Shown in pieces: positions 23,849-33,990 of a stretch of 64,000 nt of DNA. The position numbers and the translations under genes are program-made. Source of the DNA: Carettochelys insculpta (Eukaryota > Chordata > Testudines > Carettochelyidae); contig NC_134141.1 of NCBI RefSeq assembly GCF_033958435.1, positions 98,993,001-99,057,000 of the forward strand. The letters run 5' to 3'. The first letter of the stretch is position 1. Each line of letters starts with the position of its first letter. The notes under the pieces are model-generated. The model searched no databases, had not been told where the DNA came from, and saw nothing but the letters and a program-made list of their open reading frames with translations.

Positions 23849-24261
23849 GCTGCGTCTACACTTGCATTCCTCTTTCGAAAGAAGCATGCAAACGAGGGAA
23901 ACTGAAAATGCAAACAAGGTGCAGATTTACATACCTGTCACCTCATTTGCATATTCTTCTTTTGAAAGAGTTTCTTCTGAAAGAGGAAAAGCAGTGTAGA
24001 AGCGGCTCTTTCAAAAGTAAACCCCATCTTCAAAAGAACCCTTCTTCCATTTTTTTGATGGGAAGAAGGGTTCTTTTGAAGGTGGGGTTTACTTTTGAAA
24101 GAGCCGCTTCTACACTGCTTTTCCTCTTTCAGAAGAAACTCTTTTCAAAGAAGAATATACAAATGAGGTGCTAGATATGTAAATCTGCACCTCATTTGCA
24201 TTTTTGATTTCTCTCATTTGCATGCCTCTTTCAAAAAAGGAATGCAAGTGTAGATGCAGCC
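23849..24261. mobile_element. foldback Harbinger-like MITE (near-perfect palindrome)
   Basis: Ends GGCTGCGTCTACACTTGC (23,849) and 'gcaagtgtagatgcagcc' (24,244-24,261). The two arms, each about 200 bp, are inverted copies meeting around 24,050, where 'aagaagggttcttttgaag' mirrors 'cttcaaaagaacccttctt'. Arms carry TTTCGAAAG motifs and three perfect ATTTGCAT octamers. Flanks tca / cca are a likely decayed 3-bp duplication. The frames inside are by-products of the palindrome. Confidence 0.9.
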
Positions 24262-24869
24262 CCACTGTTTGGTCCTCATATTTTCATAATTTTGAAATCA
24301 CCTGTTGAAATATTAATTTAAATACATTTGATCAGTTTTCTTAATCCTTCCAAAATAATTCTGTTAGAAACTTGACAGTGAAACAAAAGCAGAATAGATA
24401 GTCATGTAGAAAATCAGTTACAGAACAAATTTTAAATATTCTATTGGTGTTAATTAAACATGAAAGCATAGCAATCTTACAGTATTTATACATGTGTGTG
24501 GTAAAGGAGCATAGTAAAGCAGAGACAGAGAAAAAAACACTGACATGTCTGAACCAAGATGATTTTTGTCGACCATGTTCAAAACCCAGAGGTCTATGGG
24601 CAAACATGAAGAACAAGTAAAGAGAGAGGGAGGAAAGGGTCAAGATTTCAACCTACATCTTTACATATCATGACAAATGAGGCAGCTATTCCAACCCAGA
24701 CACTGAAGGAATTTCATTTTCAGGATCCCTTGAAAAGAGACTCCGATAGAGGAGAATCCCAACTGATGCCTGAACCCTAATACCACGTGCTAGACTTGTA
24801 ATTGTGCGTGCTAGGGGCAGGCTGTAGAAAAATGGCACAGAAATGCATTTGGCAGTTTGTTTTAAATGG
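24262..24869. other. no gene seen
   Basis: AT-rich. The minus-strand frame 24,341-24,643 has no recognised domain. Confidence 0.5.
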
Positions 24870-25168
24870 AAACAATGCACTCTGGGATGATGACATCAGA
24901 CACCCACAATCACTTGTGGTGCATTTTTTTCCCATAGCACACTGGCACAGAAACCCAGGATGAAATGGAATTAGCTGGAATTGTGGGAAAGGTACACACA
25001 ATGTAGTGCTGACACAGTCAAACTTAGCAAAGGTAATGGGGACACACTATGTCGACTTTTGAAATGTGTGGACATTCACCATCAACTTTATAAAATCTAG
25101 TGGTATAAAGACATTAATAATTTTGATTTTAATAAATTAATTATGTATTTCCTAGTGTAGACATAGCC
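24870..25168. mobile_element. MITE fragment with one GTCTACAC end
   Basis: The right end 'cctagtgtagacatagcc' (25,151-25,168) is a clear terminal repeat of the GTCTACAC type. Inside are 'tatgtcgacttttgaaatgt' and 'gcactctgggatgatgacat', motifs I associate with a common sauropsid MITE. The left end is not found; the start given is approximate. Confidence 0.55.
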
Positions 25169-27159
25169 TAACACATAAGATTTGTATGAACTAGGGGAGA
25201 TCATCAAAAGGTGCAAAAAGTAAAATCCATGGGAGTTGGGCACCTAACCTGTCATTCTCCTCCATTACATGCTATATAGAAAGATACATCTATTGTCAAC
25301 CATACATTAAATAACATGAGTTACTGTTGATGTTTCAGGCTGATAAAGCTCAGAGAAAGAAATACAAACAGACATTTCAGAGGCCAACTGCAAGGTACAG
25401 ATCTGAATGATAATGCCTTTAAATGTGTCCTCCAGAGTAGCATTACTTAAGAAAATTTAAAATTGCTTTTGTTCCACTTTAGCATTTTAAAGGGCCCCCT
25501 CAGATTGATTTCTCATTTATTGTAACCTCTGGAGTCTCTGAGCAATTACATAGTTGGTGACTTTCTCTAACTGACAATTATATGAGGAATTTATCTTCAG
25601 CTAGACCCATACATGGAGCATTTTGAATCATATTTCATCACCTATGAGAATTTTGCTCTTTTCTTGACTGCTGTTAACAGCTATCACTACGCTATTTCCC
25701 TGGGCTGCAAGTATAAACTAGGTTAGAAGATCTCCAAAGTGCCATTTCCAGAACTGCAATGAAGGTCATTTGTCCAATGGGTTAATATAACCATTTATAA
25801 TTCACCAACCTTCCTGATGCCAAAGTTCAGGATTTTCTGAAATAATTTTTAGTGAAAAAGAACATATTAGCAATACTCTCAAGAGCCAAAGAACCCCTTA
25901 GTAACAAGGGTTAACACTAAGACCTTTTTCAGCTTTGGAATGTGTCTATTCAGACAAGGAAAGAATTTGAATGGGAATTGTCAAGGTTCAAATACTCCTT
26001 TTTAACATGACCTAGTTGGATCAGTATGGCCATCTGTGGCTTTCAATAATGAGAGGTATCAGCAGGTCAAATGTAAAGTGAATCTTTAAAGTCCATGGGT
26101 TAAACTCATCTAGTGGCATAATTCCACTGATTTCCATGCAGATTCAACAGGAATTAATGTGATTCAGTTTGGCTATGTGAATATTGTCCTAGCTCCAGAG
26201 TGTCTGTCATCTGAAAACATGCATTGTTGCATTTGATTGTATGGCATGCAGATTAGCAGTGGATGATCCTAATTCAACCAGTTTTGGGGTCAGCATGATT
26301 ATGTCTGTGAGTTTGAAGGCTTCTAAGTGGGGGTGGGAAAGAACCCAAATAAAGCTTGTAATGGCTACTCAGTTGAAGGATTAATGAAGGTTTGCCCTTC
26401 ATAGTGCATCATGGTATCTAGGTGCAAAATAAAGTTGATAAAAGTAAGAAGTCAATGTATTGTCTGGGTTGCTATAAAATAAAACGTGGCGGTTAAACAC
26501 TCAGTACACATTGTTGTGATAGATTATGCCTGTTACAGTATATAATGTAAGTACATTAATTAAATTGATATTTTTGCAAATTTTTTTTGGCAAGGTGGAA
26601 GCAGATTACTCTAATTTTATATGAAAAACTGCTTGCTCTTTGTGAACCTATAAATCTTAATCCAGAACATTTGAACTCACCTTTTCCATTATTTCAACAA
26701 ATAAAGAGGGGGTAGGTGTTCTATATGTCACCATGAAAGGAGCCTTGTTTACATTGTACTGGAGGTGTGTGTACCATTCTTTAAGATGCTTGAAAGAAAT
26801 TAAGCAGCCACAGGGAATGTCTTTCTAACTTTAATAGCAACAAGGGAGCATTCAGCACACTGTTTGCTATTGTGGTATGTAACAATCATACAGTACAGTT
26901 AAACAACTGGTTGAAAAGATGTGTCAATGCAATATAATTTTAATTGGTCTTGAGTTTATCCCAAGTTATTTGTTGCTTCACAGTTTGTTTTGAATTAAAA
27001 AAAAATACCTTGACTTGAAGCATCAGCAGGGTTCTGACAATGAGACGAAGGGGGTTAAAACTTCCAAATACTATCAACAATTTCCTTTTCAAATGCAAAA
27101 ATGTTATTTTTTAAGGAAATGCCCTTTTATGATGTATATGTGGTATATGGAGATCTAAT
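25169..27159. other. no gene seen
   Basis: Two kilobases of AT-rich DNA without a frame longer than 60 codons or a recognised repeat. Confidence 0.55.
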
Positions 27160-27889
27160 ATCAGTACTGGGAACCCTGGCATTTGGGAACAGTTTGGGGC
27201 TCAAATAGCATACTGGATAATCCTTTCCATTTGTTTCCTGGGACAATGTAGCACCCAGTCCTGCTTCTGAGGTGCCAGTTTATAAAATAAATACCTTTGA
27301 GAAGTTGGGACTGGACAGGACAGGCTCTCTATATAGATTTTCCTTCAACTTCTGAAAGAGGCATTTTCACAGGTCTTGGGCCAATGAACTTGCTTGGGGC
27401 TACTGTCCTTATATAGACCTGGGAGTGGGGCTTCTACTTCTGAAAACCCTAGCTCAGATCAGTGGTAATAGCCTGAGAGCCACAAAAGCCTTTAGACTTG
27501 CTTCTTCTTGACTGGGAGTGGACCTGCTTCAAGGGCCTGGACTTTGTCCATGATGGGCTACACTGGGCCATTCCACAAATCATATTCAAGGTAGGTGGTC
27601 TTTTCTTTCCCAGTCTTGCAATTTTCTGGGTAGGTTATTAGGCCAGCCCCGCATAGGGACCAAAATATGAGAGAGACTCGTGCTAGATGTTCCTCTTGCT
27701 ATCAGCTGTAGGTTACCACATATTTAAATATGTGTCTGAGCCAGATGGCTGAAGTGCAACTGGAACATTGCTGGGGCAATGTGGAATCCAAAGAGTTTAG
27801 TTCTAAACTGATAGAAACAAAGTGACATGCAAAGATGGTTTTCTCCTCTGATTCCAGCTTGAATGTAGCTTGCCAGTACCCCTTTGTTA
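27160..27889 (-). pseudogene. Gypsy-type LTR retrotransposon pol relic, RT second half to RNase H start
   Basis: Read on the minus strand from 27,889 downward: 'DLTKGYWQATF', a Gypsy RT signature, then degenerate sequence through the catalytic region (a clean YVDD is not seen), 'EEHLARVSLIFWSLCGAGL', 'PENCKTGKEKTTYLEYDL', 'DKVQALEAGPLPVKKKQV' and 'GYYH', in the order expected of the RT/RNase H junction of vertebrate Gypsy elements, with remnants of the RNase H start towards 27,160. Many stops and shifts. The upstream half lies at 31,839-32,150, beyond the Harbinger element that split it. LTRs were not identified. Confidence 0.75.
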
Positions 27890-28229
27890 GGTCTACACTA
27901 GCCATGCCAACTTCGAAATAGCGCCCGCCGCGTCTACACGTGCCGAGCGCTATTTCGAAGTGGAAATCGACGTAAGGCGGCGAGATGTCAAAGTCACTGT
28001 CCTCATGAGGAGATGGGCATAGCACCCTACTTCGACGGTGATCAGCTGAGGGATTGAGAGATGCTCTCTCCAGCCCCTGAGCTCTATGGTTGCCGCGGGC
28101 AGCAGCCCCTTAAAGCTCCCCGCCCCCTTATTTCCTGTGCAGGAAGCTGAGAGCTCATGCAGGCAGCAGCACTGCCACGTGACCAGCCTGCAGGTCCCTC
28201 TGCAGCCCCAAGCCAGTACCCTGCACCCC

Positions 28230-29084
28230 ATGGCATCCAGCCAGCCCCCCAAGCGCCCACAGGGCACCCCCACCAAGGGGAGCCAGGGCTCCAAGCCTGC
28301 CAGCCAGAGGGGGAAGAGGCAGGGGGGCCCCTCCTGGATGGAAGCTGAGATCTGGGACCTGCTGGGGCTCTGGGGTGAGGAGGAGGTGCTCCAGGTAATG
28401 GGGAGCAAGAGGCGGAACGCGGATGCGTTCGCTCAGCTGGCCGAGGGCCTGGCTGCCTGGGATCACCCTGCCCGCACTCCTGACCATGTCAGGCGTAAGG
28501 AAAAGGAGCTGCGGCAGGGTTACGCCTGGGCCCGGGACGCGGCCAGCCGATCTGGGGCCGCCCCCACTGCTTGCCCCTTTTACAGGGAGCTCAGGGAATC
28601 CTGGGCCCCCAGTACACCTCCTCCCCCCTGGCCACCCTTGACACATTGGCCAACGAGCCCCAGCAGGCCCCAGAGACGGAGTCCGCCCCGGAGGCAAGCC
28701 CTGCACCCCAGGGGCCCCCCCAGGAGCCCACCCCTGAGACACCGGAGGAGGAGGAGGGGGCCTCCAGAGACGGGGGCTCCAGATCACCCTCCCCTCCCGC
28801 AGCTCTACCAGGGCGTCTGCCAGATGGCTGTCCCCCGACCGTGGGAGTGGAGCGTCAGGTATGTATCCCCCCCGGTGCACACGCCCGGGGTTAAGGGGCG
28901 GGGACAAGAGACATGACCAGGGCCCTCCACACACTCAGATGACCATGGCCCCGAGGACAGCAGTGGCATGTCCCTCAGAAGAGTGCATCAGCCCCTGCCC
29001 CCCTAGCAGGACAGCGCCATGCCCCATCTCTGGGGATGGGGGGAGTGGAACCTAGGATCCCCCAGGGGTGGGTTGGACACCCAT

Positions 29085-29126
<42 letters not shown>

Positions 29127-29765
29127 CTCTGGGGGATGGGGATGGGGAACCAGCAGCAGAGGGGTGGGGGGACAAGGGCCACGGGTCAGGGCCCAGACTA
29201 ACGGCTGTCTCCACTCTTCTTCCCCCCGTGTTCTGCAGCTGCACCATCGGAGGGCCTGGAGAGCACCAGCACACCATCTGTGGTCCCAGAGAGCCCACCG
29301 GGGCCATCCCACCAGGCTAGCCCCTCGGCGGAGCACAGACCAGCCCCAGGACGAGCCCGACAGCAGCAGAACCATCTGTGAGTGTCCACGGACCCCCAGC
29401 TGCTCGCCACCCTCCGGCGTCAGCTGGAGGTGTCCGAGCAGCACCTGCAGGTGGAGGAGCGGTGGCTCCACCTCCAGGAACGAGCGTTGGCCTGGCGCCA
29501 GGAGGCTTGGGGGGCCATCATGGGCAAGTTCGATGCCATTGCGTGGCACTTGGCCCCTCCTGCCACCCTGCCCACCGCTCCACCTGCCGCTCCACCCACC
29601 GTCCCTTCACCATCAGCTGTCCTGGGGCCTGCCACCAAGGGGGACCATGGGCCTCCGGACACCGCCCGGCCCTATCTGCTGGTTCTCCCGGCCCCCACGC
29701 AGCCTCAACCGGGCCTCCGGCCGAGACGTGGGTCGTGCCCCCCAACACCAGGCACAGGACAATAG
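28230..29765 (+). pseudogene. Harbinger Myb/SANT-like DNA-binding protein, frameshifted, one intron
   Basis: Accessory protein of Harbinger transposition. The start at 28,230 (MASSQPPKRPQ) was preferred over the upstream frame because it precedes the basic linker and domain directly. Residues about 33-120 form a trihelix/Myb-like domain: 'WMEAEIWDLLGLW', 'RRNADAFAQLAEGL', 'RTPDHVRRKEKELRQGYAWA', 'FYREL'. A one-base loss near 28,598 shifts the frame; the acidic Pro-rich middle then reads 28,599-28,858. A donor CAG|GTATGT lies at 28,858/28,859 and an acceptor 'ttctgcag' ends at 29,238. Exon 2 carries a Leu-rich helix ('LLATLRRQLEVSEQHLQVEE') typical of the family C-terminus and ends at 29,765. 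It has an in-frame TGA at 29,379, and its phase does not join cleanly with exon 1, so another indel or a different splice site is likely. Confidence 0.8.
29082..29126 (+). repeat. (CAT)4(CAG)11 tract in the Myb-gene intron
   Basis: Four CAT units followed by eleven uninterrupted CAG units (29,094-29,126). By the inferred splice sites it lies in the intron of the Myb-like gene. Read in three frames it produces the Ser/Ala/Gln runs seen in accidental frames here. Confidence 0.9.
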
Positions 29766-30087
29766 GGGTGCGTGGCAGAGGATGTTGCTCCCCAAGGCCC
29801 CCTCCTTTGGACTCATTCCCCCCCATCTTTGTGTAAATAGTTTTTGTTCTACCCCTGTTTTGTACCTGCCCCCCCATGTACATAGTTCCCCCCTTCTTCT
29901 TCTGTTTTCATATTAATAATACAAGGTTGCAGGGTTTTGTTTAAAAAAATTCCATTTTTTTATTACACAGACGTGTGGCGGGGGGTGTGCTCTCGGGTTC
30001 TCTGTGGTGTGGGCGTGGGGACAGGGAGTGTTGTGGAGGATGGGAGTGTGCAGTGGGTGGCTCACCCACAGCTGGCCCTGCCAGCGT

Positions 30088-31439
30088 TCACCCCGCAGCC
30101 TGGTCAAAATGGGCCCGCAGGGCCTCCCGGACCCGGATCTCCTCAGGGTCAACCTGGCGAATGGGGGCAGCAGGTGGCTGGATGTTGGCCCTGCCAGCTT
30201 CCACAGCCCAGCCCTGGAAGAAGGCCTCTCCCTTGCTCTCCACCAGGTTGTGGAGTGCGCTGCACGCGCCCACAACCTGGGGGATGTTGGTGAGGCCTGC
30301 ATCCAGGTGGGTGAGGAGACACCTCCAGCGCCCTTTGAGGTGGCCGAAAGTGTGCTCAGCCACCTGGCGTGCATGGTTCAAGTGCGTGTTGAACCGCTCC
30401 TGGCTGGCTGAGAGATGGCCCGTGTAAGGGTGCATGAGCCAGGGCCGGAGGGTGTATGCTGCGTCTGCGACGATGCAGAGGGGCATGGTGGTGTCCCCCA
30501 CAGGGATCTCCCACTGGGGGATGTAGGTCCCTGCCTCCAACTGGCGGCACAGGCCCGAATTTCTGAACACCCGGGCATCGTGGGTGCTGCCAGACCAGCC
30601 AGCATAAATGTCCAAGAGGCGGCCCGGCTGTCCACCAAGGCCTGGAGAACCACGGAATGGTATCCCTTCCTATTGAGGAAGCGTCATCTGCTGTGCTCCG
30701 GGGCACAGATGGGGATATGGGTCCCATCCAGAGCCCCAAAGCAATTTGGGAAGCCCAGGCTGGCAAACCCCGTGATGGCAGCATCCGGGTCCCCAAGCTG
30801 CACGAGCCTTTGGAGGAGCAGGGCATTGATTGCGCGGATGACCTGCAGGGGAAGGACATGAGAGAGCACCAGTGAGGGGTGGGCAGGGTGTGCCTGGCCA
30901 TCCCCCCAGGCCTCCCCCTATCCCCCCCAGACTCCCCCCCTCTCTCCCGGGCTCTCTCTCCTGCCCCCTGGGTCCTCTTACCTCCATGAGGACAGCCTCG
31001 ATGGTGGCCTTGCCCACGCCGAACTGCTGCCCTACGGATTGGTAGCTGTTTGGAGTGGCCAGCTTCCAGACAGTGATGCCAACACATTTCTGTACGGTGA
31101 GGGCACATCACATGGGGGTGTCCTGGTGCCGTAAGGCAGGGGTGAGGCACTGGCAGAGCTCCAGCAATGTCTGCCAGCTCATTTGGAAGTTCCAGAGCCA
31201 GCGTTCATTGTCCCACTCGCCGAGCACCAGCCGCTCCCAGCAGTCCATGCTCGTGCGGTAACTCCACAGCCAGCAGTGTGTGCGGCGGGGGCGTGGCTGG
31301 GAGGGCAGCAAGGTCTGGGGCTGCTTCCTCATCCCCTGAGGACAGCTCATCTTCCTGAAATAAAAGATGGTCAGCTGCCTCCTGCATGGCACTGAGCAGG
31401 GCAACCACTGCTCCTCCAGGGGTGAGTGTGTGGGCCTCT

Positions 31440-31475
<36 letters not shown>

Positions 31476-31493
31476 GGATCCATGCTGCTTACA
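30088..31493 (-). pseudogene. HARBI1-like Harbinger transposase, frameshifted, one intron
   Basis: Same protein as at 14.4-15.8 kb and collinear with it. It starts at 31,493 with MDP followed by eleven Gln (CAG tract 31,442-31,474). The intron 30,843-30,981 has a donor GAG|GTAAGA and an acceptor CCCCTGCAG on the minus strand, matching copy 1. The first catalytic block ('FGALDGTHIPI') precedes a one-base loss near 30,615-30,625. The frame 30,615-30,088 then keeps the second Asp ('GSTHDARVF') and the Glu ('AEHTFGHLKG') uninterrupted to the stop. Exon 1 has a frameshift near 31,330 and a TGA at about 31,108 where copy 1 has CGG. A poly(A) signal AATAAA lies at about 29,964-29,959 on this strand. 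Not functional. Confidence 0.85.
31442..31474 (-). repeat. (CAG)11 polyglutamine tract in the transposase
   Basis: Eleven uninterrupted CAG codons on the minus strand right after the MDP start. The equivalent position has 3 CAG codons in copy 1 (14,456) and 4 in the deleted derivative (about 21,113). Confidence 0.9.
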
Positions 31494-31838
31494 CGGGGTG
31501 TGTGTGCCTGTGGCTCTGCAGACCACGTGCTGTGCAGGCTGAGTGTGTCTGGGAGGGGCCCTTTAAGGGAGCGGCTTGCTGTTGCCCCGGAAGTGCTAGT
31601 CCGCCCTGTGACCCTGTCTGCAGCTGTTCCTGGCACCCTTATTTCGATTTGGGCCGCTTTGGTGTGTAGATGCTCCCCTGCAGCGCCTACTTTGATGTAG
31701 TGCTGTCCAACGTCGACGTTGAACGTCGACGGCACCAGCCCTGGAGGATGAGTAGACGTTATTCATCGAAATAGCTTATTTTGATTTCGCTACATCGAAA
31801 TAAACTATTTCGATGTAGCATCCCAGTGTAGATGTAGC

Positions 31839-32150
31839 TATGTGGTGATAAACCAGTCTTCATCCAGCCACTCTAACAGCTCATCTATTGGAGACTTCTG
31901 GGTAAGCATCACATTTGTAGATAGCATTGACCTTCACAAATGTATGCAAATCTATGCTGTCCAGCTTTGGGGACAATACAACCAAACTGCCATTCACTGC
32001 AGGATTCTTCAATGGTTTCTAGCTCTAACATTGTTTGGACTTCTTTCCTCATAACAACTTGCATTTTTGGAAGAGTGGCCATGGATTCTCCTAAATGAAT
32101 TGTCCAGATTTCATTTGTGTACTGTGGTGCACGAGATGAGTCTGCCACAG
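31839..32150 (-). pseudogene. Gypsy-type LTR retrotransposon pol relic, RT first half
   Basis: The minus-strand frame from 32,148 reads 'VMRKEVQTMLELETIEESCS' and 'FGCIVPKAGQHRFAYICEG', the decayed form of the Gypsy RT start (the 'EVQxMLxLGVIEPSxSPW...VxVPKKDGxxRFCVDYR' region), then 'PIDELLEWLDEDWFITT' up to the Harbinger end. The next Gypsy residues ('DLTKGYWQ') lie at 27,889 on the other side of the Harbinger element. The Arg/Asp positions of motif A are not conserved. Confidence 0.75.
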
Positions 32151-32552
32151 CCAGGAGACAAACATCATTTCACATGGGCCATCCATTCTAGGTAGATGTG
32201 TTCCCTCAATGAACAGAGATACAGAATGAAACTGAGATGGGGAAAACACCTTTCAGGGTACATGAGAATCTGATCCTCTGTTAGACCAGGGAGGGGCCTT
32301 CAGGCAATTGTTGGGGAAGTTCCTGCCTTCCCTTTGTCCTTTCCTCAGGTGTCCTCTCTGGCCTGTCAGCTAGTGAGCTGTTACAGTTCCCTTTTAACTC
32401 TTCCTCCAGGCTGTGCATGCCTGGTAAGCAAAACAGGGTAGGGCAGCTCCTTAACCCCTTGTCTGCAGTGCAGGGTTTGTATAGCCCATCAGAGCTATTG
32501 CGCAAAGTCCAGGTCCTCAGAGCACTAAATCGTCATTAGAGCAGCAAGTTAG
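32151..32552. other. no gene seen; may contain remaining 5' parts of the Gypsy relic
   Basis: 32,281-32,505 is moderately GC-rich and could be untranslated or LTR sequence of the adjoining Gypsy element. No second LTR copy was found to test this. Confidence 0.35.
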
Positions 32553-32691
32553 GGAGTGACTCAATAGCCTGTTGGCTAGGGCACTGGTCTGGGACATGGT
32601 AGCCCCAGTGGCACAACCTTACTCCAAATTAGGCAGAGAAGGAATTGTCCCAGGGTCTCCTACAGTCCAGGCTTTTCTTGAGTAGCCACTC

Positions 32692-32692
<1 letters not shown>
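32553..32692. repeat. tRNA-like foldback repeat
   Basis: 'gagtgactcaatagcctgtt' with 'ggctagggcactggtctggg' at 32,553-32,595 has the order of a tRNA 5' half, and the far side 'gggtctcctacag' to 'gagtagccactc' (about 32,655-32,691) is roughly its inverted complement. I recognise this as a dispersed tRNA-derived foldback of turtle genomes. It is too degenerate to be a tRNA gene. Confidence 0.5.

Positions 32693-32725
<33 letters not shown>
32693..32725. repeat. (TG)n microsatellite
   Basis: About 16 uninterrupted TG units directly after the tRNA-like foldback. Confidence 0.95.
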
Positions 32726-32727
<2 letters not shown>

Positions 32728-33359
32728 CGTATTTATAGAGTCTAAGAGCATAAGAAACCACTAAATCACTAATCTGTATATCATAGCCTACCAGCACTAC
32801 CCAGCACCCTCGTTAAACCTAACAACCAAATGTATTAAAATCCACAGGAGACTAGACAATTTGTTAAGAGAATGGGTGTAGCAGGGCTCAAGGACCCTGC
32901 AATGGAGGGTGAATGATTAAATGAGACATACCCAGAAAATCCTGGCACGCAACCCAAAAACACATGCTGCAGAGGAAGGAGACCTCTCCCACCCAGATCG
33001 CTGCCAAGCTGACCTGTGGGAGAATTCTTTTCCAGTCCCACATATGGTTGTCAGTTAGACGCTAACCATTTCAGCAAGAAACAGCTACTCATATGAGTGC
33101 ATGTGTGCGAGAAAGAGAGAGAGAGGTTGGTGCCACCTCAGAACCCTGGCCCTCTCCATGCAATGTACCATATACAGTTGTGAGCATCCATGAGGCTTTA
33201 GAGGAGGGAGTTAAAAATCCCAGAATACACTAGGGGTGGAAATCTTTTTCTGATCACTGCTGGTGGCCAACATAATTTTGGGTGTGAAAATTGTAAACCA
33301 ATCGTGAGCCCCTGGCCTTCCACTGTGACCAAAACCCTATCATGCAGCTGCACTCAGAA
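32726..33359. other. no gene seen
   Basis: Includes a short (GA)n run near 33,113-33,125. No recognised repeat or coding frame. Confidence 0.45.
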
Positions 33360-33990
33360 ATTTGTCCACCTTGCTCCTAAATTTAATTAAGCTGTGTGTC
33401 TATCCAACTTCATTCAGAGGTCATTTCAGAGCCTCATCCCTCTAATTTACTTCCAATCCTAGTTTACAACCTGAATTTGTTCATGGCCGGTTTATATCTA
33501 TCTTTTTTGTGTCAGCACTGTCCTTTAACTGAAATAGCTCTTCACCCTTCTTATATTTACTCTCCAATGAATTTAAAGAAGGCAATCATTTTCATTCTGT
33601 CTTCTGTTTGCTAGACTAAACAAACTAAGGTCTCCAAGTTGCCTCTCATGATGTAGGCCCTCCATTCCCCTGGTCATCACAAATAGCCCTTCTTTGCTCC
33701 AGTTCCACTTTCATATATCCCTCTTGAAAATGGGTGACCAGAGTTGTACACAGTAGTCCAAATGAGGTCTGACCAGTGCTGTGTATAATGGTATTAATGC
33801 TTTTCTATCTCTACTTGAAATGCCTGAGCTACCATATTCTAGAATCAGACTTGCTTTTTTCGCAGTTGCATCATGTTGCTCATGGCCATGCTGCGTTTGA
33901 CTCATATTGCTCTCCTTCTCCGTCAGTCCGTTTTATGAGCCCCAGCATGTTACAGAACTTCTCACTATTAGATGCTATGCGCACAACCTT
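33360..33990 (-). mobile_element. CR1 LINE fragment with RT C-terminal remnant
   Basis: The minus-strand frame 33,905-33,711 reads 'LIPLYTALVRPHLDYCVQLW' and 'SPIFKRDI', the conserved block near the C-terminus of CR1 ORF2; the intact copy at 54.36 kb has '[19 protein letters not shown]'. Flanking sequence to 33,360 follows the CR1 order ('tagactaaacaaactaagg', 'ttcattctgtcttctgtt'). Confidence 0.85.

Larger units (their letters stand above)
27890..31838. mobile_element. PIF/Harbinger transposon copy 2, end-to-end with two convergent genes
   Basis: A 3,949-bp element. The left end GGTCTACACTAGCC (27,890) and right end 'gtgtagatgtagc' (to 31,838) share the inverted GTCTACAC core; the left tip appears to have lost two or three bases. 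A Myb/SANT-like gene runs rightward from 28,230 and a HARBI1-like transposase leftward from 31,493, with 3' ends facing near 29,900-30,090. This two-gene composition is characteristic of PIF/Harbinger, where the Myb-like protein helps bring transposase to the nucleus and to the DNA ends. Both genes are broken. It sits inside a Gypsy RT. The CpG-rich, GC-rich interior stands out against an AT-rich background. Confidence 0.9.

Noticed and set aside
28155..28934. A 259-codon minus-strand frame opposite the Myb-like gene
   Set aside because: GC-rich antisense frame of a recognisable gene; no domain, and the plus strand carries the family motifs and splice signals.
28100..29800. CpG- and GC-rich island as a host promoter
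   Set aside because: The GC rise coincides exactly with the Harbinger element and its two genes, so composition is explained by the transposon.
29068..29916. A 282-codon plus-strand frame through the CAG tract and Myb exon 2
   Set aside because: Its residues are low-complexity Ser/Pro/Arg. The Leu-rich family C-terminus is in another frame. It passes unspliced through the inferred intron.
32281..32505. LTR of the Gypsy relic
   Set aside because: Position would fit, but no matching partner LTR is found left of 27,160 and the borders are undefined.
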